Positions 24,107 through 36,100 of a stretch of 64,000 bases of DNA are shown in pieces. Position 1 is the first letter of the stretch, and the number at the start of each line of letters is the position of its first letter. The stretch comes from Epinephelus fuscoguttatus. Its lineage: Eukaryota > Chordata > Actinopteri > Perciformes > Serranidae. The position numbers and the translations under genes were made by a program. The stretch is from assembly GCF_011397635.1 (NCBI RefSeq), contig NC_064765.1:33709132-33773131 (forward strand), in the 5' to 3' direction. The notes below the pieces were generated by a model that did no database searches, had not been told where the DNA came from, and saw only the letters and a program-made list of their open reading frames with translations.

Positions 24107-27100
24107 GTATATATAAATATATATAAATATATATATATAAATATATATTTACTATTTAAATATATATTTAAATATTATTATACAAAATTAACATAAATCT
24201 CAGTAATACCCTACGTGCTCTGGAAGAGAGTACCAAGGCTAGAAAATCAATGTGCTCATTCACTTCTCATATACATCCTGGTGGTAGTAGATGGCCCCGG
24301 AGTACACAATGCTTATGGTGAAAGCACTTGCCAAAGAGACTCTACAAAATGTATCATTTCAGTTTTTAATAAAATGTGTGCAAGTACAAATAAGATACAT
24401 AAATGTCAGCATTTTTTGTCTCAGTCCAGCCCTGTACACAGGCCATTGAAAGTTCTTGAATTTATCAGTTTCTGTTTGGAATTGCATGAAAATAGGATTT
24501 CGCCGTGTGAATTTCAAACTTTTCAAAATTTACTCCACTATGTCTTTACACAGCAAACACTTGTTTGCTGCTATAATAATGTCTTGGGTGTTGCATACAG
24601 TTACTTTAAGCACTGCAAAATCAAGAATGAAATCACCAAGTAGAAAATAAAGTGGTACTTTTTGGTGTTTTTGCCTCCTATTGCTGTCTATGACCACACT
24701 TGCTTTTTTCCTGTGGTGTATACTATTGTGAAGTTAAAAGCAACAGATGGATTTTCATATTTTGTCTGTGGTACAGTGCTATTGAACACAGAACAGTCCG
24801 TATATCAGGCTGCAGCAAATACTTTAATGATGTGCTCCCATCTCACTGATACTGTCTCTAGAGCCCATAGATACAAAACGGTAGATTTTATTCCCAAGGG
24901 TCACAACCTGTCATCTGTTCCTATGAAAGTGGTCCCAGAGTTGCGGTTACAAGTTCTTCTCATGACAACAGCAATATGCTTCTGTCTCAAGGTTAGCACA
25001 AAGGAGGGGCGATTGTATAATTCCAGCCTTTTCCAGCAGAGCCGTAGCCTGGACTACTAATTGACATCCTGTGTCGTACCCAGGTGTTCATGCTGAAGCC
25101 AGGCCTGTCCCTGCGGAGCACCTATCTGGCCCAGTTCCTGCTGCTGCTCCACAGGAAGGCCCTCACACTGCTCAAGTACATCGAGGACGAAACGTAAGAG
25201 CTGTCACAAATAAGACTTTAATCCACATAGCAAAAAGGATTATTGTTTGGCAGTATACCACAGCACTCACACACCCCATTCCACAGAAAAAAAACATCAG
25301 AAAGTCTAAATACCAGAGCTGATTATTGGCTCGTTGTCTGCCATTGTTTTTGCTTTGACTTTGCAGCCACTGACCTTGCACTGATTGTGACATCTCTACT
25401 GAGCACCACTGGTTACCCACAGGACACACGCCTAAAGCCATGTAGTCTGTGGCCCAATGTCATACACTTGTCCAAGTTAGGAGTCAAAATAGTTATGTCA
25501 GTGTTTTTCTGCAGCTGGTAATAGATCCCCAGGGTTTTGCTGTACAGGAGTGGAGGTACCACAAGCTCAGAGGGCCAAATAACCGAACATGGAATGATGG
25601 GGAACTCATAACGTTAACTCCAGTTGAGAGACATCTGTTAGTTCTTTGTGAGAGCCCAGCTGGGTGTGGGGTGTGCGCACACCTTCAGGGTTCTAAACCG
25701 AAACAGTGTTTTAGACGCAGATAAGAAAGAGTGTAGTATATTTTCCATGTGACCATGTAGGCTAGAAGTAGTGCAAAGAACACCGTTCTGCTGAGCAGCA
25801 GAAAAAACTCATGATCAAGTGAGTCATCCTTAGCCCTGCTCTGAACAGGCGGACAAGCATGACTGTGATGCATCTCAAACACTGCAGTTGGCTTTACTGA
25901 TACGCACAAACGCAGTCACTGAGAAACGTCAGCTGCTGAGTGTTCTGATGGAGTCCGATGATTCCTACATGCTGTTTGGTGCGATAGCAGTTGGTACACA
26001 TCCTCTGCCTTACAGGGGACAGTTACTGCCACTAATTAAAAAGACATTCTGCAAGATGACATTTTTCCACTGATGAGGCACCCTGCACTCATAGGACGAA
26101 TTTTACCTTGTTAAAGTCGTCTCTCACCAGTGTGATGTGAAAATGTGGTGCTGGAATACAGAAAACACATGCAAATTTTCTGCATGACCGCTATGCACAC
26201 TGGGTCAGGTGCTGATTATTGTTGTTGCAAGGTTTTATGTTTGTCTAGAACAAAATAAGAGTTTCCTCCTAAATAGTGTCTGTGTCCACTCTGAACAACA
26301 AAAACCTATACTACCCAGACTAAGGATGTCAGTGGTTTACTGTTCATTGGTGAAATGCCAAAAATATTTTTGACCGGTTACGCATGTCAGTTTAAAGGTT
26401 AATTTAACTACTCTGCAGTTTACTGCACTGTGCACCACCTGGGTCCAGTAGGAGCTAGCTAGCTGCACCTGTCATTTGCGATTACCACTGGTAACTTATT
26501 CCCAACCCAGTGTCATTACTGTGGAAACATTGCCTGCCATACCTTTGCCTAGCCAAAGGTAGGCAAAATGTCTTAGAGGTAGAGCGGGTCGTCCACTTAT
26601 CGGAATATCAGCAGTTCGATCCCCAGCGCCTCCAGTCTGCATGTCGAAGTATCCTTGAGCAAGATACTGAACCCCAAATTGCTCCTGATGGCTGTTCCAT
26701 CGGTGTGTGAGTGTTTTAAAAAACTGAGTAGCAGGTGGCACTTTGTATGGTAGCCTCGGCCACCAGTGTGTGAATGTGTGAATGTGACTCGTAGTGTAAA
26801 AAGTGCTTTGAGTGGTCAGATGACTAGAAAGGTGCTTTACAATTGCAGGTCCATTTGCATTTACCTATCAGTCTTTCCCCAGGTAGCTGCAGTTAGTAAG
26901 TGGCTCAATTTTGAGCTACAAACCGACTTGTCGACTGTTTTATCACCGATAGCTCTGTTAGCACCGTTAACAGTGTCAACATGGCTGGTGGAGTGAACAA
27001 TGTTTAACGTGTCTAAGAGGTTTGTGCCTCAAAATGAGGCCGCTTACTAAGCAGGGCAACCTGAGGGGAGACGCAAGGGTGGCCACAATGTCTCCACTGC

Positions 27101-30100
27101 AACACTGTCCCACCACCGTGGGTCAGGATGGCACTCCCAGCTGTAATCCCATGATGAGCAGGGCTGCTAGCTACCTCACATCCAACCCAAGTGGCGCGCA
27201 GGTCAAAGAGGCCAAGGCTGGGTAACCAGTGGAGACCAGAGGGTGGGCAGTTGGCTCTTGGTTGCTGCATGTTAACGTGGCTGGCTGGCTGTCTGTCAGC
27301 AAGTCAGTGGAACATAAAATAAAACTCAAGATACTTACTTGAGTTCACATGATACTTGAGTCAAGGGAGTGCCAGACTGAAAGAAAAGCACCTCTTGTGT
27401 TTCACATCATTCCCTCAAAAATTAACGGGGTAGTTACCAGTTAATAGGTGGCGGACTGTCAAAAGCAAAATTAACCAAAACTGGCATCCCTAACCCAGAC
27501 AGAGGATGTCTAAGGGGCCAACATTAATTACACAATACATAAACTAATAGGACCCCAAATATTATGCTAACACTAGCTGTTGTGGCTAGTCCCGTTCTAT
27601 CACCAGCTTACAGTATGAAGTTAGCATGTGCGTGTGAGCTACTTTATCATTGTAATCATCTCCCAGCTGAAGCAGAAACCGAATTGATTTGAAGTTTCCT
27701 CATTTTGTCAGCAAGCTAGCTATGACCTGGAGGTATGACATCACTTGGAACAAAGGTTTTCATTGGTCAAATATATATTTCTGCAGGCGGATATCTGCTG
27801 ATATTAAGGTCCATTTTAATATTTTTTCTTCCGCACAAAGGTTCAGAACTCACAGAATCATTTTTTCAGATGAATATCTGTGCTTGATGTGAAATGATTC
27901 TTAATGTTTACTAACAAGTTTTAACGTTACAGTAGTGACACAATAGATGCATTAAATCCTACCATAATGTAATAGATGCAAAGCCTTCCTATTTTGCATA
28001 GTATGCACACGAGTGTGTGTGAGCATACTTTAACCAACACTGCTGCTGAGCTGGCAACAACTTATCTGTCCCCTCTATGAGGCTGGAACAATATAGAGAT
28101 TACATGTTTTATAATCGCAACAGGCAATCTATATTCATGATCTCCCCCTGTTTTTCCGGAACACCAGAATTGCAGCTGTGTTCTCACACGCAGAAGTTAC
28201 AACACTCCTGATCTGATTGTAAAACATCACACACCCAGAGGTGAGGTTAGCGTGTTCCTGTCTGATGAAACAAGTGAAGGTATTTGAATGATTTTGATAT
28301 CCCCCTCTTCCATTTTTGCCCTTCAAAACACGCCTCATTTGGTTTATGTATGCCACGAGGAGCTCAAAAAAGTCTGTTCTTCAGTTTATCCCAAAAGCAT
28401 TTACCATTTGACTGAAACAGAAAAAGGTTGAAGGCATGATGTGCCATTGCAGACCTTTAGTAGTTCAGGGCAATTGTTCCAATACAATAAAGCAAACAAT
28501 AAAATATTAGACTAAATGTGAATCGACTTCAAGCTGTACATTCAGGACTGTAGAAGTGAAGCACCCTTGGTACTGCTGAAGTTTTTATGCCGAGCAGAAT
28601 TAGGCTTGTGATGATGCCACAGTTATTGGCTGATACTGGATTTACTGTTTATGTTTGTTTTATGTCATTGTAAATTTAATATCTTCATGTTTTGGACTGT
28701 TGGTAAAATGAAACAAGCAATTTGCAGATGTTACCTTTGAAACTTCTGCTGCTCTGCCCACTTTTCCCTTCCAGTTCTAACGCGGTTGTATTCATTGTTC
28801 CTGTTTAGCACTTGCAGCGCCAGTTGGCATTGTAAACATTGTACGAAAATTGGGAACATTCAGCAGCTATACTGCATCGATTGGATGGTTTTACAGTACC
28901 ACATCCATCAGCCATTAGTGACAGGGAGGATGACACATGAAAACAACCTGAGATCACATATGAGAACATTTTAAAGACTGCAGTGTCGCGTTCTTCAGCT
29001 GGGAGATGTGTGCAAGTGGTGAGTCTGCCACTTTCAATGTGCCACTCTTAACTAAATGAACAAAATAAACTCAAAGTGTCAATGTGAAACAAATATTGTT
29101 TCATGTATTTTCCTTGTTTGAATTACCTTGTTAGCACATTGTCAAACAAATTCAAACTCAACAGAAACAAAGCAAAACTTACATTAAACTGCCAACAGTC
29201 ACCAACTCTGGTTTAGTCAAAAAAAAAAATCCTTAATTCATCAAGTTAGGCTGGATGTGAAAATATGCTGTTTGTAACACACTGTTTATTCCCCCTGTTT
29301 CTGTCTGCCTCTCAGCTGCCCGCTGAGCAGCGACTCTCGCTTGTTCCTCGGCAGCCAACCATTAAAGGTCCCATATTATGGAAAGTCTTTTTTTATTATG
29401 AAGCAGGTTAAAGGTGCCATATAAATACTGTAAATGTATCAAAACGCTCAATCCACAGAGAAATGCACACAAACCGTATTCATAAACTGTTCCTTTAAAA
29501 CAAGCCATCAGGACTTCAGTGAAGTTGTGATGTCACAACTCTACAGACGGGTTCATATTTTACAGCAATAACATACTTAAGCCCCGATCATACAGAAAGT
29601 GCACCGCACCGCCTTTTTAAAAAAAAATTGAAAGTCCCTAGTAAAAAAAACAACAACACTTGGTGCACCTTTTAATCATTGCCAGGCAACCACCCCTTCA
29701 TTTCCTTACTCTAACCTTCCCATGTAATCAATCTAGCATTTGTTTATTTATTTATTTCACAGTAATTAGTATCTTGTTCCTTAAAAGTTTAGGCAGACAA
29801 TACTTGCTGTAGCTCTGGTTTAGGGTGAGAAGCGGTCAGCAAATAGTTTGTCAGGCACAAGGAAACAGAGATCTGTGTGGGTAAAAGTAAAAAAGAGGGT
29901 GGATCACGGGGAGCTGCACCAGTCCAGGAGCTTCACCTCCATATTGGCCTTTTCAAATACTGCACTTATGCTTCCAAGCCTGCTGTTTTCTATTGAGATC
30001 ATGGTAACTGCTGTTTGTAAAGTCGTATAGGTCTGGGTATTCACCAGCTGCTATCACCAGTTTCTCCTCCAGTGTTTACCAACTTGTTGTGACCACTACA

Positions 30101-33100
30101 GAAGGCCCGCCTCTCAAATCATGCAATTGGACAATGGGAAAAAAGGTGATGAGGGGCACTTTTCTGCTCTGAGTTGAATTTTTTTCAACTCGAGGAATTT
30201 ATAGTGCTCTGACAAAAACACCAGGCGCGTGGCAACTCAAAATAATTACCAAAAAGCTTTGTATAATCAGGGCCTTGATAGTTCCCTTCAGATTTCCTGT
30301 TGGAATGTTTTGCAATGTATCTGAATGACATCAGCTGACAAGAAGTAGTCTAAACATGGACCCACTTTGTTGCCTAGCAGTGCCATTCCAATTCAGCAGT
30401 CTATAAAGTCCCAAACGCACTGACAGCGATAATTGACGTGCGTCAACTGAGGCGCGTCAGTTATCGCTCCTATAGCACACTGCAGGCATTAGGCAACGCC
30501 ACAGAACTAGCAGTATTTTAGGAAGAAAGCTGTTGACTATATTACAGATCAGTAATTTAGCCTATATACATGTCAGCTGGTGCTGGTGCAGTCACGGTTT
30601 TGTTTTCAAATAAATATTTGGAAACGAAAATGTATGCTTTGGTGTACTTTTACAGAGCTTTGCAATATGTATAGCCACCTGTATGTATGAAAATGTATAA
30701 TTTTCAGCTGCTGCACGGTCGGAGGTATAAATGCTCAGAAGTCTAGTGTGTTTCATTTTTGTAACTTATAGGCTTCAGAAAACATACAGGACACATTTTT
30801 AGGAAAAGTCATAGGAAGAGAAGCTTGTAGGTTTTATCTAAGCAGAGTTATTTGCATTATAAAAACCGTCATGGCGGCTCTAAGACAAGTGCACTTACAT
30901 TGATCACTTCCATAGAATAAAACAAGAAATTGGACAAGATTGAAAAAATTGTTAAAATTAAATTAGGGAACTGATCACAGATGCATTGTCTCTGTGTGTT
31001 TTTACATCTGTTGTTGCTTTTAAAAGCTGATATGTCATGACAGTCAAGCAAATGAGCTCATTAATCATGAAATAGCATACAATTAAAAATCCTTACCTTT
31101 TTATTCATTTTAGCACTCTCCAAACAAGTGCTGCAGCTGCAGAAAGGACAGCTCTGGTCGCTGGGTCCTCATTTGACGCTCCAAAAATCGAGACGAGGTC
31201 GGAGTTGAGGCATCAAGGCAATTAGACGTGCGTCAAAACGCTTTTAGTGCGTGTTTGGCCATTTAAAACAATGCATATATAAGGAGTTTGGGCCTTAAAG
31301 ATGGGAAGTGCCGCTACAGTGCTGTCACAGTCATTCCCCAGTTGCAGTGATGGTGCAAAAACACCAAAGACGCAACTGGAGAAGACCTGAAAATGCGGAC
31401 CAATCAGAGTAGACTGGGCTTTTGTCGGGAGGGGGCCTAAAGAGACAGCCGCTAAAATGGAGAGTTTTAGACAGAGGGTGAAGACAGGTGAATTTTTACA
31501 TAGAAGCATGTAAAAACATTCTAGTAGAAGCCCAAAATACAAATATGACACTGAAAATGAGCATAATGTGGGACCTTTAAAATAGCAAAATAAAAGGACA
31601 AGAATCGCAAAAACAAAAGAAGCATTACCTTCTGACAAAATTTTTGTAAAACTTTAACATGTTTTTTAAGCTTAAAAACAGCTTTTTAGGAAGAAACAGA
31701 TGAAGAAGATGGCAATAACAAGCAAGGTAGTAGCACATCCACTCTAAAACAGAAGTAAGATTACACAACGACACAGTGTGAACCCCCTAGTTTAGGCAAA
31801 GATTAAGGTTGAGAGACTTGATAAATACTTAGAAAAAAAATCATTGATCAACAGTGCAGCCATAGTTTGTATGTACCTAAAGATACCTTATATGACATGA
31901 ACAAAATATAGCCTGTGTGATGGCGAGTCAGGCTCACAGGACTGGTTTATGATGATGATTGGTGTTGAGAAGAAACTGGGAGGAGGCAGCTGATTGTCAA
32001 GCAGGGTGATGAATCCTCAGCATCATCTCAGAATGACAGCTCCCCCATCTACATCGCACGTGTTTGGTGAATAATGTGACGAGCGAGAAAATGATGCAAA
32101 GCACATGTCATGGCCTTCCCAGTCGCCACAGCTCAACATCTGAGAGACCCTCATCATCATCAAAGCTCTAAATGATGTTTTTATGATCTTCATTTGATCA
32201 CACTGACACCCCCCCACCCCACCCCCCTGAGGCGCAGATATGAGACTGTATGCCAGGTGGGGCAAGGTGACCTGGTTGCTTTTGATGGGCTCACATCAGA
32301 CTTTGCATTAATGTGTCTCTTATTCAGGCAGTTACCTGAACATTTGCTAAATGATTAAAAAAAGTTAGAAACCAGTACTGTACCTTGACACCCTCCTAAA
32401 TCCATGGAATTATCCTCCTCTCTGGGGATCTTGTTCAGTTCCTTGTAAAAGAACTAGAAATAATTGTATCTCTGGTCACGCTCTAGTCCCATCAGGGTAC
32501 AGTAACCCCCTTCTGTCTCAGCTCTCAGAAACACCTTCTTAAGCCGCAACAATTCATCTGAAACACTGCGGCCTGCTGTTCCTTCAGCTTTCCTCGAATT
32601 TTTTTTTCGTGCCACTGTTCCCGTGGCGACCTGGTCATCGCTCCATCTGGGCTTGACTCATCTCCTTCTGTGCTCTCCAACAGTGGACTGACCTTCCCAC
32701 TCCTTCAGGACAGCAGTCACTCCATGTTTGTTTTTTTTTTTACTTCTACATGATTTGGCTTTTCTCCTGTTAATACAAGACATCTGAGGACACTTGAGCC
32801 AATTCTTCTCTATTGTGCACAAGTGTGTAAGCAGCCAGGAAGATTTGTAACTCCGGGTCCTGCCACCTGTTCCTTCTTGTTGGTCTTAATGTTGGTGTTC
32901 TTGAAGTAGATTTATTCTAAGAAGATAATTTAAGAACATTATTTATGCTAACACTGCATAATACAAACTAAGAGAGACAGCATTACATGCTAGAGCTACG
33001 GTTACCAACAGCAGTTGAATTGTTGCATCAGTAAATGCAAACAAGTCACTGTGCAAACAAATTGCTTGTACACCTAAAATTAATCACACCATGGCTCCAT

Positions 33101-36100
33101 TAGTTTTTCTTCCCCTGTGTTTCCAAACAGCACATTCATTTTGTGGCACCACATTAAAAATGTTAAAGCTGCACTGATGAATGTTTTTGTATTAACAATA
33201 GATCAAATAATAATAATGTGTAATGTGAGAGGGGTTGCTCGTAGAACCTACAGAGAATTCCCACCCAGCTCTGCAGCTTCCCTCAGCGAGGGAATTTCCT
33301 GTCAGTGTGTCAGCTCATTGGTTTGGTTTTGTGGCTTGCGACTTTACTGTTTTGATTTACTCCTATCACTTTCATCAGCAATGTTTCCAACAGTAGCTGG
33401 CAGCAGTTTGACAAAACTCTGATAAGCTACTACCAACTAGTAACTACCAACTAGCTGGTGAACATAGTGTAGCAGTTAGTACATAGACTGTATAAAATAA
33501 TAGACATAGCTACAAGACATCACCCTTATATTTGTGGACTCCGTTTTGAAGCCTCAAGTTCTGCTTTTCGGCCGTAGCCATCTTGGTTTTTTTGGAGCCA
33601 GAGGTGACCATACTTGGGCGAAAGGCTGGTGATGTGGAGGAGCAAGGGGTGGATCATTCTCGGAACCCATCGGCTGTATTCTGCGTCTGACTTCCGGCAG
33701 ACGGCGATACAGCCTCTGGGGACAGACCCCCGATTTTGTGGCATTCCGGTTTGATTTGGGCGGAGGAGGTGAATTTCCGTTTCCGACTTCCGTTAATATA
33801 TAAGTAAATATGCTGAACCATTGCGATGGATTCAGAGTTTGCAGTGACGCCAATTGTGTTCCGCCTTGTTAATTCACCGCACAGACCGTTTAACCTGGCA
33901 ACAACTGCAGCCGGCTCAAACGTGATTGGTCAATATCACGCGGACTACAAACAGCCTACAACCGCAAGCCAGGGCTCTTCCGCTCTTCTTCCAGAAGCAA
34001 GATCTCCGGGGTTTGCCTACAGACTCTACATTCACTGAATGTAGAGTCTGTATATAGAGACCAGGGGTGTAAATCACCAGATTTCGATTCGATTCGATTC
34101 AGGAGCCTGCGATCGATATGACGCGATATCATATGCCCATCTAACACAATCATTTACATCAGCTCATAAAAACAACTAGAATATGATTTGACCATTTTAT
34201 GTCTGAGCTCTGTTTGTTGTTTGAGCGGAGGCACGCTTGCCCAGAAATGGTGACACAGACGTGCTATGTGAAAAATAAATGTGTATCTTTAAGATGACAA
34301 TATGGATTGATGTTTTCATTTTGCATCGATATAATCGGATCGTTAATCAATGAACCGATGTATCGATGTGGATCGATGTATCGTTACACCCCTAATAGAG
34401 ACTAGGGGTGGATCTGACTGAGAAGCAGCGAGCAATATCGGCAGACAGCCCATCACTCAAAGAGGTCCCTGCCCTTAGTTATACATTAACTTTCAGCCTT
34501 AATAAAGTGTAAATGGGTGAGTTAAATGAAAATTCAGCCCCTGTACAGTTGTCATGAAGGGGGAATTAGCTTTAGAGACCAAACCGTTTCTTGTATCAGG
34601 CTGTGTTTATTTCTGCTATAACGTTGGGCATTTTAATTAACATGGAGGTATGAGGATGACCTGTTTTGGAGCCAGCCTCAAGTGGCCATTCAAGGAACTG
34701 CAGTTTTTGGCACTTTCATGTTGGGTTCTTTTTTCAGCCTGGGGGGTTGCTCTTGAGTTAGCAGCTTAAGGTCCAGATATTGCTCTTACAGATTGGTGGA
34801 GACCAGAAACAGAGCTAAAAAGAGACAGAGTATTTGACTTGGATTCACTGGGAGGCCAGAAACATGACTTCAGATGAATGCTAATGATTAGCCAAATTTG
34901 CTGGATGTATAAATATGCAACTGTTTTTTAAAATGGTAGCCACATTAACTGCAATACATATTACTGTTATGTGTACAGCTTGTTGTGCTGCCTCCTAGTG
35001 ACCAAAAACATAAATATATACCGGTCTAGGAAGCCAGCTACAAAAACTATTACATTTAAAACCTCCAGGTCTCCTGTGGAAGTGGTTATAGAGCTCTTTC
35101 TTCTGAAAAAATGTACACTTAAATGATCCCCAAGAGTAGATGTATAAAGTGAAAAAAGATTTTTTGAAACTATATTACGGTTAAACACATTTAAAAATTT
35201 AGGAGGAAAAGAAAATAGATAAACAAAGGAGGTGTTTTACATTAGAACCAGCACATCAGCTATGACACGTAAAGGACATCTGTATTATGTGAAAGAAAGA
35301 TTTTGAGTCTGGCCCTCACTGATACGCCCTTCCTTGCCGCAAGCAATTGGATAGCACGATAGCCAATCAGAGCAAAAAACAAGGTGACGTATTCATTGCA
35401 CTAAGCCCCATTTGTTTGCCGACCAGTGGGGCTAACTGATATATCATGCTTTTGCCGTATCCCATCGGCAAAACTGCAAAAACGTCCTTCCTGGAAGCGA
35501 AGGCTTCTTGGGCAGTCTTCTGTTCCTCTCTCAAGGAAAAAGATAAGTGTAGTTGGCTTAGAGTTTCTTCCAAAGCTAAATTGAATGGACCGTTGTTCGG
35601 TGGCTGCCATCTTGGCTGTTTACTTTTCGACTCCTACGGGGCAGCGCTGTCGTCATCATGTTACGCCCACCTATTGCCCGCCTCTGTCAGATAGACTGAT
35701 CTGATTGGTCCGATGGCGATTCACTGGGCTCTGCTCGTCAGGGCCAGATCCCCGTGCAGAGCTAATTCGAATTTGCTGGGGGCGGGGCATCTGGATTTCC
35801 AGGTTAAAAAATCCCCAAACAAAGTCCTCAATTTAAATAAAGTAATTTATTGCATTAAATGAGTTGTCTTTTTTTTTTTTTTTTTTTTTTTAAATTAACT
35901 TAACTTTCTTCAGTGAATGAATGTAATGTACAATTCTGTTAGACTGCTGCTAGACTGCTCTGTTAATACAGGAGCATGCCGCCCCTTTGTGTGCAGCAAA
36001 AAGGAGAGCAAACCGTTTTTTGGCCGTATTAAAAATGTCTTTTTTAAAAGGCTAAACACCAACAAATACAGATTGAAGCATAATATAACATTAGGCTAAA

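Larger units (their letters stand above)
21878..24609 (+). mobile_element. Large TTAA-flanked element (family C) with nested insertions
   Basis: TTAA at 21878-21881 and 24606-24609. The left end AAAGGAGCTGTATGCAACA and the right end TGTTGCATACAGTTACTTTAA are inverted. The 2.7-kb interval holds a G/A-rich tract (22941-23110), a short tandem repeat (about 23155-23233), a hAT MITE (23524-24072) and a TA-rich tract. A diverged left end of the same family is at 38088. No transposase ORF was seen. Confidence 0.65.
29362..31580 (+). mobile_element. TTAA-flanked element (family D), 2.2 kb, with nested MITEs
   Basis: TTAA at 29362-29365 and 31577-31580. The left end AAGGTCCCATATTATG and the right end CATAATGTGGGACCTT are inverted. 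Two further inverted-terminal pairs lie inside: GCCCCGATCATACAGAAAG (29581) with CTTTGTATAATCAGGGC (about 30273), and CCCAAACGCACTGACAGCG (30410) with CGCTTTTAGTGCGTGTTTGG (about 31258). Confidence 0.75.

Noticed and set aside
24215..24643. 142-codon ORF in a C9orf72 intron
   Set aside because: It overlaps the right arm of the TTAA element ending at 24609 and shows no domain. A second frame is also open.
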